Origin: an uncultured Clostridia bacterium
GTDB lineage: Bacteria > Bacillota > Clostridia > Christensenellales > UBA1242
Assembly: GCA_930990515.1 (NCBI GenBank)
Contig: CAKNPS010000004.1
Location: forward strand, 1 to 64,000
Direction of reading: 5' to 3'
Length of the DNA: 64,000 nucleotides
The translations under genes and the position numbers were made by a program. A model generated the notes under the pieces. That model ran no database searches and was not told the origin of the DNA. It saw nothing but the letters and a program-made list of their open reading frames with translations. This document shows, piece after piece, positions 25,524 to 34,477 of this stretch (its first letter is position 1; the number at the start of each line of letters is the position of its first letter).

Positions 25524-26486
25524 TTGAGTTTTTCTAGACAATCAAAAATTGAAATTTTAAAAACGCCAATGGAAGATGATACTTCTTCTATTGCTTTTTT
25601 GTCTGGGCTTTTTCATTCTTGTGGGGAAATAGGGAAAAATGGTAGTAAGTTTTTTGTTTCCATTGTTTCTGACATTCAAGAACTTTTCCCTTATGTCAAA
25701 AATATTGTTAAAAAGCTTTATGGCAACAATGTGGAAGAAGAAATAAGCGAAAACTATTTAATCAACAAAAACACCTTCTACGAAATGCGTTTTGATGTGG
25801 AAACTTTTCAACAACTTCTTCTTGATGTTGGGGTTATTGATTTTTCTAACGGAATTTCATTTATTTTTGAATTGAACAAAAGTTTGCTTTCTGAAGATGC
25901 CTCTTGTCGTGCATTTATTAAGGGAGTCTATATTGGCTGTTCCACATCAAGCATTAAATTTTCGGAAGGGGCGCACAGGAGTGAATTAACAGGCTATCAC
26001 TTAGAATTTGTTTCTAAAAATCACGAATTTTTGCTTGAATTTTCTTCCATTCTTGCAAATTATAATATAATTGGCAAGATTTTTGAAAGAAAAGGTGATT
26101 TTGTGTATTATTTAAAAGATGTCAATGCCATCACTGACCTTTTAGCCTTAATTGGTGCAAATGAAAGTGTTTTAAAGTTATCAAACGAACTTGTTACACG
26201 CGAACTTCGCAACAAAGTGAACAGACAAGTGAATTGCATAAATGCCAATATTAACAAAACTGTGGAAGCGAGTATGAAACAAGTTGATGCAATAAACACC
26301 ATTATCTCAACAATTGGACTGGAAAGTCTCACTGAAGATTTGAAAGAAGTTGCTCTTCTTCGTCTTGCAAACCAAGAAGAAAGTTTAGATGAACTTTTAA
26401 AACTCTCCACAATCAAACTCACAAAGTCAGGTTTAAATCATAGGTTCAGAAAGTTAATTAAAATTGCTAAGGAGTTAGAAGAATGA
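25524..26486 (+). CDS. whiA: WhiA-family DNA-binding regulator
   Basis: 320 residues. Start is TTG at 25524 behind TAGGAG with 7-nt spacing; the N-terminus MSFSRQSKIEIL agrees with family length. The N-terminal two domains are the degenerate LAGLIDADG-homing-endonuclease fold (FLSGLFHSCGEIG, FIKGVYIGCSTSS). The C-terminal domain is a helix-turn-helix near SKLTKSGLNHRFRKL. WhiA is needed for sporulation in Streptomyces and influences division and chromosome segregation in Bacillus. Its stop overlaps dnaE by four bases (ATGA). Confidence 0.94.
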   Translation: MSFSRQSKIEILKTPMEDDTSSIAFLSGLFHSCGEIGKNGSKFFVSIVSDIQELFPYVKNIVKKLYGNNVEEEISENYLINKNTFYEMRFDVETFQQLLLDVGVIDFSNGISFIFELNKSLLSEDASCRAFIKGVYIGCSTSSIKFSEGAHRSELTGYHLEFVSKNHEFLLEFSSILANYNIIGKIFERKGDFVYYLKDVNAITDLLALIGANESVLKLSNELVTRELRNKVNRQVNCINANINKTVEASMKQVDAINTIISTIGLESLTEDLKEVALLRLANQEESLDELLKLSTIKLTKSGLNHRFRKLIKIAKELEE

Positions 26487-29400
26487 AAGATTTTGTCCAT
26501 TTACATTTGCATAGCGAGTTTTCACTTTTGGACGGTATCGCCAGAATTAATAAAGTTGTGGAACTTACAAAAGAACGCGGTTATTCTGCTTGTGCTATCA
26601 CTGACCACGGAAATATGTTTGGAACATTGCAATTTTTCGAGTCCTGTGTTAAAGCGGGCATTAAACCTATTATTGGTTGCGAGTTTTATATTTGCGAAGA
26701 TTTACATAAGAAAACAGGGAAAGATGACATTGGGCATATCATTCTTTTAGCGAAAAATAATGATGGCTTACATAATCTTTACAAACTCAACGGAATTGCT
26801 TATGTTGACGGGTTTTACTATAAACCAAGAATTGACTATAAAACACTTGCAGAACATAGTGAAGGGGTAATTTGTCTTTCTGCTTGCCTTGCAGGACACA
26901 TTCCATCTTTAATTTTACAGAGAAGATTTAGTGAAGCAGACGAACTTGCCCTTAAACTTAAAAATATGTTTGCGGAAGGAGATTTTTATCTTGAACTTCA
27001 AGACCATGGTCTTGAAGAACAAAAGGTTGTCAATTCCTATCTTTACGAACTTGCCAAAAAGATAAATGTCAAACTTGTCGCAACAAATGATGTCCATTAC
27101 ATAAACAAAGAAGACGCAGAAATGCAAGATGTTTTGATGTGCGTTCAAATGGGTAAATATCTTGAAGATGAAGATAGACTACGCTTCCACTCTCAAGAAT
27201 TTTATCTTAAAACTCGTGAAGAGATGGAAGAGAGATTTCCTAGCGAAGTTTTGGACACCACTGTTGAAATTGCAAATAAGTGTGATGTCGTCATTAAGAC
27301 AAAATCACTTGGCGAAGCAGCGGGAGTTGATGAAAAATATAAATTACCAAGTAACAAAAACTATATTCCAGTTTATAAACCTTCCACTGGCGAAACCGCC
27401 TATGATTTTCTTCGCCGTATTTCTTATGAAGGCTTGTATAAAAATTATAAGGAAGTGACGCAAGACCTTATTGACAGAATGGAAATGGAACTTTCTGTCA
27501 TTAAAGAGCAGGGCTTTGTGGAATATTTCTTGATTGTTTGGGACTATATAAACTGGTCGCGTGAACACGACATTCCAGTAGGTCCAGGTCGTGGAAGCGG
27601 TGCCGGAAGTTTGGTGGCATATTGCTCTGGAATTACTCGCGTTGACCCAATCAAATATAATTTGTTCTTTGAACGCTTTATCAACAAAGAACGTGTGTCA
27701 ATGCCGGACTTCGACGTTGACTTCTGCACTGATAGGCGTGGAGAAAGCATTGAATATACTCGCCAAAGATATGGTGCTGATCATGTCGCTCTTATTGTCA
27801 CTTTTGGTCGTATGCAGGCAAAGAATGCCATTCGCGATGTTGCCAGAGTTCTTAGAACTCCATATCCAGAAGTTGACAAAATCACCAAACTTATTCCAGC
27901 AAAACTTCCAGATGGAATTAAAAAACCGCCAGTTTTGAAATACTATTTTGGAACAACTGGAAAACCAGAGAATGACAAATATATCATTCCTGAATTAAAA
28001 GAAATGTATGACAATGACCCTAGCGTTAAGCGTATTGCTGATATGGCAATCAAACTTGAAGGGGTGCCACGTAACACTTCCACTCACGCGGCTGGAGTTC
28101 TTATTTCGCCAGAACCAGTTTCCAACTTCGTTCCGCTTGCAAGAAACGGCGATGATATTGTTACTCAATACGATATGATTGAACTTGAGCACTTGGGGCT
28201 TCTTAAGATGGACTTCTTGGGGCTTATCACTCTTACCGATATTAAAAAGGCGTGCGATTATGTTTATGAAGACCATGGTATTAAAATTGATTTTTATGCT
28301 ATGGATTATGATGACCCTAAGGTTTTTGAGCTTATCTCTTCGGGAAAAACTGATGCGGTGTTCCAACTTGAAAGTGCTGGTATGAAACGCTTTATGAAAG
28401 ACTTGAAACCAACTTGTATGGACGACGTTATCGCTGGAATTTCTCTTTATCGACCGGGGCCAATGGACTTTATTCCAAAATTTGTGAAAAATAAGCAAGA
28501 CCCAGAACATATCGAATATGAAGACCCATGTCTAGAAAGTATTCTTGATGTTACTTATGGTTGCATTGTATATCAAGAACAAGTTATGAAAATCTTTCAA
28601 GTTATGGCGGGTTATAGTCTTGGTCAAGCGGACAATATTCGTCGTATTATGGGTAAAAAGCAAGTTGACAAAATTGACAAGGAAAGAGTTAAGTTTGTCA
28701 ATGGTTGGGAAGACCCAGAAGGCAAAAAATCTATTCCTGGTGCTATTAAACTTGGTCATAAAAAGGAAGTTGCGGAAAAGATATTTGATGAAATGAAAGA
28801 ATTTGCAAAATATGCTTTCAACAAATCTCACGCGGCTGCTTATACATATTTATCTTATCAAACAGCTTATTTAAAGTGCTATTATGAAGTGGAATTTTTG
28901 ACCGCAGTTTTAAACAACAGAATTACAAAGGCAGACAGTTTGACAAAATATGTCAACTTTGCAAAAAGCGAAGGCATTCAAGTTTTTCCACCAGATGTCA
29001 ACAAGAGTGGAACATACTTCAAAGTGGAAAATGGTGGTATTCGTTTTGGTCTAGGTGGACTTAAACATGTTGGAACAAGTATTATTGAGCAAATGGAAAA
29101 CGAGCGTTCAACAAACGGACCATTCAAGAGTATGGAAGACTTCATTGATAGAATGAGTGACTATCCAATCAATAAAAAAATGATTGAATGTTTAATTTTA
29201 AGTGGAGCTTTTGATTCGTTTGGAAAGACTCGTTCAGCATGTATGGCAATTTATGAAAAACTTATGCAAAGAGCACATAATGACAAAAAGAATCGTCAAC
29301 ATGGGCAGATTTCCTTCTTTGCAACAAATGATATAGAAGATACAGTGGAATATCCAGACATTAAAGAATTTTCTAAAAAGGCATTACTTCGTTATGAAAG

Positions 29401-30079
29401 AGATATTATTGGTGTTTATATGTCTGGACACCCACTTGAAGACCATGTCGACAAATTTAAAAACTTCACTTTGACTTCTGAGATGTATAACACAATGGTT
29501 CAACCATCAGAAGAAGAGATGGTGGAAGATAGTGACGAATATGATAAGTTCCAAGAAGATATCGCTCTTTTAGATGGGCAAACTTTTACCTGTGGCGGAA
29601 TTATTATTGAAGCAAAGAAAAATCGAACAAAATCTGGAAAAGATATGTGCTATCTTAAAGTGGAAGATTTGACTGGAACAATGGAATTTACTCTTTTCCC
29701 TGCAAATTACGCAAAGTATAGAAATATTTTAGTTGAAGACAATATGGTCACAATTAAAGGCAAAATTAATGTCCGTGATGGGAATTCAGTTTCGTTAATT
29801 GGGGAAGCGGTCTTCCTTTGGGACGATGAAGAGAAAGTTAAGAAAGAAGATGGCAAAGGAAAATTATTTTTAAGATTTGACACCAAAGATATTGATGTAT
29901 ATTCCAAAGTTAAAAACTCTTTATCTTCCTATCCAGGAGAGTCACAGGTAATTATTCGTTGCACTTCAACGGGGTCTGCTTTTAATTATCAAAATAAGGT
30001 GACAATTAATAATTATTTATTAAATGAACTTTCGGGAATAATTGGTAATGAAAATATTGTTGTGCAGGGGGTAAAATGA
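26483..30079 (+). CDS. dnaE: DNA polymerase III alpha subunit, DnaE type
   Basis: 1198 residues. It has an N-terminal PHP domain (HLHLHSEFSLLDG, ITDHGNMFG), a palm with the catalytic aspartates in MPDFDVDFCTDRRGE (about 405-419), fingers with GRGSGAGSLVAYC, beta-binding helix-hairpin-helix region with NKSHAAAYTYLSYQTAYLKCYY, and a C-terminal OB fold (TFTCGGIIIEAKKNRTKSGKDMCYLKVEDLTG, about 1030-1075). This is the DnaE form; the main replicase PolC of Firmicutes is not in the window. It overlaps whiA and the pfk-like gene by four bases each, so the three are one translationally coupled unit. Confidence 0.97.
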   Translation: MKDFVHLHLHSEFSLLDGIARINKVVELTKERGYSACAITDHGNMFGTLQFFESCVKAGIKPIIGCEFYICEDLHKKTGKDDIGHIILLAKNNDGLHNLYKLNGIAYVDGFYYKPRIDYKTLAEHSEGVICLSACLAGHIPSLILQRRFSEADELALKLKNMFAEGDFYLELQDHGLEEQKVVNSYLYELAKKINVKLVATNDVHYINKEDAEMQDVLMCVQMGKYLEDEDRLRFHSQEFYLKTREEMEERFPSEVLDTTVEIANKCDVVIKTKSLGEAAGVDEKYKLPSNKNYIPVYKPSTGETAYDFLRRISYEGLYKNYKEVTQDLIDRMEMELSVIKEQGFVEYFLIVWDYINWSREHDIPVGPGRGSGAGSLVAYCSGITRVDPIKYNLFFERFINKERVSMPDFDVDFCTDRRGESIEYTRQRYGADHVALIVTFGRMQAKNAIRDVARVLRTPYPEVDKITKLIPAKLPDGIKKPPVLKYYFGTTGKPENDKYIIPELKEMYDNDPSVKRIADMAIKLEGVPRNTSTHAAGVLISPEPVSNFVPLARNGDDIVTQYDMIELEHLGLLKMDFLGLITLTDIKKACDYVYEDHGIKIDFYAMDYDDPKVFELISSGKTDAVFQLESAGMKRFMKDLKPTCMDDVIAGISLYRPGPMDFIPKFVKNKQDPEHIEYEDPCLESILDVTYGCIVYQEQVMKIFQVMAGYSLGQADNIRRIMGKKQVDKIDKERVKFVNGWEDPEGKKSIPGAIKLGHKKEVAEKIFDEMKEFAKYAFNKSHAAAYTYLSYQTAYLKCYYEVEFLTAVLNNRITKADSLTKYVNFAKSEGIQVFPPDVNKSGTYFKVENGGIRFGLGGLKHVGTSIIEQMENERSTNGPFKSMEDFIDRMSDYPINKKMIECLILSGAFDSFGKTRSACMAIYEKLMQRAHNDKKNRQHGQISFFATNDIEDTVEYPDIKEFSKKALLRYERDIIGVYMSGHPLEDHVDKFKNFTLTSEMYNTMVQPSEEEMVEDSDEYDKFQEDIALLDGQTFTCGGIIIEAKKNRTKSGKDMCYLKVEDLTGTMEFTLFPANYAKYRNILVEDNMVTIKGKINVRDGNSVSLIGEAVFLWDDEEKVKKEDGKGKLFLRFDTKDIDVYSKVKNSLSSYPGESQVIIRCTSTGSAFNYQNKVTINNYLLNELSGIIGNENIVVQGVK

Positions 30080-30945
30080 GAGTTTTAGTTTTATGTAGTG
30101 GTGGTGATGCTCCAGGAATGAATAGATTTATCTACACTCTTTCAAAAAACATTGATGGAGAACTTTTCTATGCCAAAGAAGGCTTTAAAGGTCTTGTCAA
30201 AGGAGAAATTTTTAAGATTGATGAAGAAAAAATTGAAAATGCTAAAGATGAAGCAGGAACAATTATTTTAACTTCTCGCTACCCTGAATTTAAAGAAAAA
30301 AAGTTTTTTAACAAAGGTGTTAAAAATGCTAAAAATTTTGATTATGTGGTAATTTTAGGAGGAAATGGCTCTCAAAAAGGCGCGAAAAGTCTTAATGATG
30401 CTGGTGTAAATGCCATTTTCGTGCCAGCAACAATTGATAATGATGTGGCAAATTCCTTTTATTCTATCGGTTTTGATTCGGCAGTCAATCAATGCGTCTA
30501 TGTTGTTAATAACACAATGCCTAGCATTCAGTCGACTCTGCAAACATCATTCTTTGAAATTATGGGGAATAAGAGCTCCCTTCTCACAGAAACAGTTTCA
30601 AAATTAGTTAATGCAGATTATACCATTTGCGAAGAAAAAGACATTGATTATAAAAAAATTGGCAAAGTGATTAAAGAAAATCTTAAAAAAGAAAAAGCAA
30701 CCTTAATTGTCATTAAAGAAAAAATCAAAAATGTGTATGAGATTGAAAAAGATTTGGAAGATATGGGCTATTATGTTTGGTCACAAGTTGTCGGTAAACT
30801 TCAACGCGGTGGGAAACCAACTAAAAAAGAAATCAAAATGGTAGACAAGTTTGCTTTGGGTGCTGTTAAGATTATTAAAAATAAAGAACGCGGAGAAATG
30901 GTTTTGGCAGATGAAAAAGAAAAAATCCAAATTGTTGAATATTAA
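30076..30945 (+). CDS. Phosphofructokinase-like protein, diverged
   Basis: 289 residues, shorter than PfkA (~320). Motifs of group A phosphofructokinase are visible: LCSGGDAPGMNRFI (8-21), the ATP site GGNGSQKGA (about 94-102, usual GGDGS), PATIDNDV with the catalytic TIDND Asp (about 117), and LQRGGKPT near 245. The normally invariant MGR substrate loop is MGNKSS and lacks its Arg, and the following region is unusual. It may still phosphorylate a sugar phosphate, or have become a regulatory paralogue. pfkA after dnaE is a conserved Firmicutes order, so descent from PfkA is likely. It overlaps dnaE by four bases. Confidence 0.8.
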   Translation: MRVLVLCSGGDAPGMNRFIYTLSKNIDGELFYAKEGFKGLVKGEIFKIDEEKIENAKDEAGTIILTSRYPEFKEKKFFNKGVKNAKNFDYVVILGGNGSQKGAKSLNDAGVNAIFVPATIDNDVANSFYSIGFDSAVNQCVYVVNNTMPSIQSTLQTSFFEIMGNKSSLLTETVSKLVNADYTICEEKDIDYKKIGKVIKENLKKEKATLIVIKEKIKNVYEIEKDLEDMGYYVWSQVVGKLQRGGKPTKKEIKMVDKFALGAVKIIKNKERGEMVLADEKEKIQIVEY

Positions 30946-30946
30946 A

Positions 30947-30978
30947 AAACAGCAAAATAATTTGCTGTTTTTTTTGTT
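30947..30978 (+). terminator. Terminator of the whiA-dnaE-pfk unit
   Basis: Perfect 10-bp stem AAACAGCAAA / TTTGCTGTTT with loop ATAA, followed by T-rich sequence. Confidence 0.88.
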
Positions 30979-31034
30979 TTAGATATTTAGATTTTGCTTT
31001 ATATGTTTAGTTCTGATTTTTAAATTTTATAAAT

Positions 31035-31754
31035 TTAATTATAGTTTGCTAAAATAATATTGCAATACGCAAGTTTAATCGCACTTGAAAAATTTTCTTT
31101 GGAGTTTGTCAAAGTTTCTAATTCGCTAGAAATTGTGTTAAAAAGTTCTCTTATTGTTTTGATATCGTTATTATTTTTTTCTGAGAACAAAGTTTCAAAG
31201 TTGTTTTTTGTTGTTAAAAAGTTGGAATATATTTCGTTCACATTAAAGCGTGCAGTAAGTTCGTCATAAACATTGGTGTCAAGAGAAACAGAAACATCAT
31301 ATAAACTTTTATAAATTTTGTTTTGAACTTGAAGGCAATCTTTTAAAACTTGTTGCTCTGGGGTTGAGAAGTTTCCTTCAAGTGAAAACCCACTAATTTT
31401 ATAGTTTAAAATCTCCACAGTGTAACCGTTTGCTTGCAGACTACTTTTTACAAGTTCAGCATCGTTTACATTGTCGTAAATACTGGCAATGATATGATAT
31501 TTCCCGTCGTTTTCATAGATATATCCGGCACAACCTTGATTTTGAAAATTTTGTAGATTATTTTCACAATCTTCTTTATTTTCATTTTGATATATAGATA
31601 AAAGATAGTATGTGTTATTTTGACTTTCCACTTTTGAAGTGGTTTGAAAAAGATTTGTTGTAACAACAAGTGTGGAAATTAAATATCCAACTGAAACACA
31701 CAAAACTAGGGTCAAAAATGCAAAAAATGTTGTAAAATATGGAAATTTTTTCAT
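31035..31754 (-). CDS. Membrane-anchored SPOR-domain protein
   Basis: 239 residues: a short cytoplasmic N-terminus (MKKFPYF), one transmembrane helix (residues 8-32), then an extracytoplasmic part. Residues ~48-118 (YYLLSIYQNENKEDCENNLQNF ... YHIIASIYDN) match the pattern of a SPOR domain, which binds denuded glycan strands at division or engulfment septa. The rest is helical. A SpoIIB-like role in the forespore septum fits the presence of spoIIE and cwlD, but remains inference. No Shine-Dalgarno is visible before the ATG. Confidence 0.72.
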   Translation of the reverse strand: MKKFPYFTTFFAFLTLVLCVSVGYLISTLVVTTNLFQTTSKVESQNNTYYLLSIYQNENKEDCENNLQNFQNQGCAGYIYENDGKYHIIASIYDNVNDAELVKSSLQANGYTVEILNYKISGFSLEGNFSTPEQQVLKDCLQVQNKIYKSLYDVSVSLDTNVYDELTARFNVNEIYSNFLTTKNNFETLFSEKNNNDIKTIRELFNTISSELETLTNSKENFSSAIKLAYCNIILANYN

Positions 31755-31833
31755 ATTTTAATATATTTTTTCGTTTTTTATTTTAGAATTAAAATTATTT
31801 TTAATTTTATTTTTATTTTGAAAAAAAGTTTGA

Positions 31834-31845
31834 TATAATAAAATT
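31834..31845 (+). promoter_or_regulatory. -10 box directly before ATG (leaderless candidate)
   Basis: TATAAT (31834-31839) ends 6 nt before the ATG at 31846, and there is no ribosome binding site. Transcription would be expected to start at or next to the A of the ATG. The -35 is weak. Confidence 0.5.
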
Positions 31846-32694
31846 ATGAAAAACATTTTTAACCTTTTTAAAAGAAAGATAAAAATTGGTGTGGCTTTTG
31901 GTGGCGGTGGTGCCAAAGGTATTACTCATATTGGGGTTATCAAGGCCTTTCAAGAATTTGGACTTAATTTTGACTATGTGGCAGGCACAAGTGTGGGAAG
32001 TATTATGGGTGCATGCTATGCCAACAATATGAAATATGACGAAATTTTAAAAATTGCCAAGACTTTAAAGACAAGTGATATTAGAACAAGTAAACTTTTT
32101 TTTATTCCTTCCAAAACAGAAGGGATTGAAACAATGATGAAAGACACTTTTGGTGATATTAACATCGAAAATTTGAAGAAACCATTTTCTTGTGTTGCTG
32201 TTGACATCAAAAGCACAAAAGAACTTTGCATTTCAAAAGGGAATTTGTCTAAAGCAGTGGCTGGAAGTTGTTGTGTTCCGGGTGTTTTTCAACCAGTTGA
32301 ATTTGGCGATTATCTTCTCTGTGACGGCGGACTTCAAAACAATATACCTGCGAACATTCCACGCTTTTTTGGTTGCGACTATGTTATTGCAGTTGACTGT
32401 AACAGCACCAGAACCTATGGAACGGACAGTTCAAAAACTCTCGATGTTTTGGCTTGTTCAATAAGAATTTTGATGAAAAGTAACTCAATTAAGGGGTATA
32501 TGAATGCCGACCTTACCATTGCAAGCGATACCAAAAAGTTTAAATCAACAGAACTTCAGGGACTTGATGAAATGGTGGATATTGGTTATCGAAATGCGGT
32601 TGATATGATGCCAGAAATCATGAAAATTTTTGCTGGAAAGTATCCAAAGCGAAAAAATAAAGATTTTGGAAAGGACGATATTTTATTTATTTAG
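31846..32694 (+). CDS. Patatin-like phospholipase
   Basis: 282 residues. It has the oxyanion-hole motif GGGGAKG (about 19-25), the nucleophile motif GTSVG (about 49-53), and the Asp of the catalytic dyad in LCDGGLQNNIP (about 163). This is the RssA/YchK class of bacterial patatin, a cytoplasmic or membrane-peripheral acyl hydrolase; the substrate is not known. The mRNA appears leaderless. The stop is followed after 1 nt by the ComEC-like gene, so both are one operon. Confidence 0.9.
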   Translation: MKNIFNLFKRKIKIGVAFGGGGAKGITHIGVIKAFQEFGLNFDYVAGTSVGSIMGACYANNMKYDEILKIAKTLKTSDIRTSKLFFIPSKTEGIETMMKDTFGDINIENLKKPFSCVAVDIKSTKELCISKGNLSKAVAGSCCVPGVFQPVEFGDYLLCDGGLQNNIPANIPRFFGCDYVIAVDCNSTRTYGTDSSKTLDVLACSIRILMKSNSIKGYMNADLTIASDTKKFKSTELQGLDEMVDIGYRNAVDMMPEIMKIFAGKYPKRKNKDFGKDDILFI

Positions 32695-32695
32695 T

Positions 32696-33814
32696 ATGCA
32701 AAAGATAAGTGTTTACGTTAATCAAATCAAAAATTTCAAAATCACAAGAAAAATTGTTATTCAGATTTTTCTTGTTTTATTATTATCAATGATTTTTTCT
32801 CTTGTCTATTTTAATCTTACAACCATTTCACTATATCTTCATAATTTTGGTAGCATCTATAATTCTAGACTTCAATTATATAGTATCTATGTGGGACAAG
32901 GAGATTCTTCCTTTATCATTCTTCCGAACAAAACTTCAATTTTAATAGATACTGGAACCGAAGAATATGCCGAAAAATTTTGTGATGAACTTGAAAGTGT
33001 TATGGATGCAAATAGTTTAGAAAAAATTGATTATATGTTTTTAACACACCCACATAGTGACCATATTGGCGGAGCATTAAAAGTTTTTGAACAATTTGAA
33101 GTTGTAAACATTTTTAGGCCAATCATTTGCTCTCCACTAGAAGAAAATTTGCAAGGCTATGACGTGAGTGATGATTTTTTGTATATTGAAGTTTTGGAAA
33201 GAGCCGAACAAGAAGGAAATGTTGAATTTATCTTGCCAAAAGAAATAAATGTTGACGATTATACCTTGAAAATTTGGACTCCACTTTCTACAAATTACTC
33301 AGATTTAAATGATTATTCTCCAATTATTACAATTCAAAATGCAGAAAATTCTTTGATGTTTACAGGCGATTTGACGATTGATGGCGAAGCAGAATTTTTA
33401 AATACATATAAAGATATAGAAATTGATGTTGATGTTCTTAAAGTCGCTCATCACGGTTCAGAAAATGCTACAAGTGCAGAATTTTTGGAAAAAGTAAATC
33501 CAGAAATTGCCATTATTAGTGCAGGTGTTGATAATATCTATAATTTTCCTAACGACCAATTGATGCAAAGGTTGAATGATAGCGGAGTAAATAAGATTTT
33601 ATCAACAAATATGGCTGGAACAATCGGCATGAGCGTTTCGGGCGATGTTTATAATTTTGCGACTGGTTTTATTTTTCATGATAGAGTAGTTTTTGTTGTT
33701 ATATATTTCATTTTGCTATTTGCCATTTTTTCCGTGAAAAAGAACGGAACATTAAAGAAAGTGGAAAGAATAAGAGCAGGTAGCAATTTGATTGTTTCAA
33801 AGAAAAATTTTTGA
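32696..33814 (+). CDS. ComEC-like metallo-beta-lactamase hydrolase with membrane anchors
   Basis: 372 residues from the ATG at 32696; the open frame upstream lies within the patatin gene. A transmembrane helix (about 20-45) is followed by a metallo-beta-lactamase domain with YVGQGDSSFI, THPHSDHIGGAL (HxHxDH), MFTGDLT and VAHHGSENATS. A second hydrophobic helix sits near 330-350 and a basic tail follows. It resembles the C-terminal, DNA-degrading domain of ComEC without the channel domain, so an extracellular nuclease or hydrolase is plausible. It starts 1 nt after the patatin stop without its own strong ribosome binding site. Confidence 0.82.
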   Translation: MQKISVYVNQIKNFKITRKIVIQIFLVLLLSMIFSLVYFNLTTISLYLHNFGSIYNSRLQLYSIYVGQGDSSFIILPNKTSILIDTGTEEYAEKFCDELESVMDANSLEKIDYMFLTHPHSDHIGGALKVFEQFEVVNIFRPIICSPLEENLQGYDVSDDFLYIEVLERAEQEGNVEFILPKEINVDDYTLKIWTPLSTNYSDLNDYSPIITIQNAENSLMFTGDLTIDGEAEFLNTYKDIEIDVDVLKVAHHGSENATSAEFLEKVNPEIAIISAGVDNIYNFPNDQLMQRLNDSGVNKILSTNMAGTIGMSVSGDVYNFATGFIFHDRVVFVVIYFILLFAIFSVKKNGTLKKVERIRAGSNLIVSKKNF

Positions 33815-33969
33815 AATATTCTTTCCTAAAAGTTGAAAATAAAATTTAATTATAATAAAAACTTAAAATTTTCTTTTACTTTTAAAAGTTATGAAATCAA
33901 AATTATTTTGTTGTTTAGACATTTTGCTATAGAAACTTTAAATCAAAACTAAAAATGTCTTAAATTTGT

Positions 33970-33997
33970 TTGTTAAAAATGAAGTTTGTGGTAAAAT
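33970..33997 (+). promoter_or_regulatory. Promoter placed for a leaderless transcript
   Basis: TTGTTA (33970-33975), 16 bp, TAAAAT (33992-33997); the ATG at 34004 follows after 6 nt with no ribosome binding site. Confidence 0.6.
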
Positions 33998-34003
33998 AAC
34001 ACT

Positions 34004-34477
34004 ATGAACAAAAATTTACCAAACAAAATTGTGATTATATCATTGTGCGAAAAATTCTCAAATGAAATTGCAAAGATGATTTCACAAGATTTAGGTATGC
34101 TTTTTTGTAATGCACGAGAACTTATTGAATATGAACTAATCGACAGAAAGCGTGTGGAAGAAATTGCCAGTGTTAAATATGTCAAAGATGTCGAGAAAAA
34201 AGTTTTAAAAAATTTGGCGAGTTATGAAAATGTTTGCATATCATTGTCTTATGAGCATTTTATGACAAGTTACAAATCTTTTGAAAACAATAGTTTAATA
34301 ATTTTTCTTGATTTGCCTAAAAATTACATTAAAGAAAATGAAATGGTAAGTTTTTTAGACTATGATGAGAGAAAGAAGAATTTAAGTGAACTTTCCACAT
34401 GTTTAGTATGTGTAAGAAAACTAGATAAAAATTTTGTTAAAGACAAAGTTTTGAAAATTCTTGGAGGTATTCTATGA
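34004..34477 (+). CDS. Shikimate-kinase-like protein lacking the P-loop
   Basis: 157 residues. The layout resembles shikimate/cytidylate kinases: a first strand KIVIISL, a helix, LGMLFCNARELIEYEL, an IASVKYVKDVEKKVL segment resembling the FRxxE region, and strand-rich C-terminal half. The Walker A motif GxxxxGKS is absent (ISLCEKFSNEIAK occurs at its place), so ATP phosphorylation by the usual mechanism is unlikely. It overlaps the transketolase gene by four bases (ATGA), suggesting a partner or regulator of it. The family assignment is tentative. Confidence 0.5.
   Translation: MNKNLPNKIVIISLCEKFSNEIAKMISQDLGMLFCNARELIEYELIDRKRVEEIASVKYVKDVEKKVLKNLASYENVCISLSYEHFMTSYKSFENNSLIIFLDLPKNYIKENEMVSFLDYDERKKNLSELSTCLVCVRKLDKNFVKDKVLKILGGIL

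Noticed and set aside
27995-28510. 171-codon minus-strand frame inside dnaE
   Set aside because: Opposite to a highly conserved region of dnaE, without ribosome binding site or family pattern.
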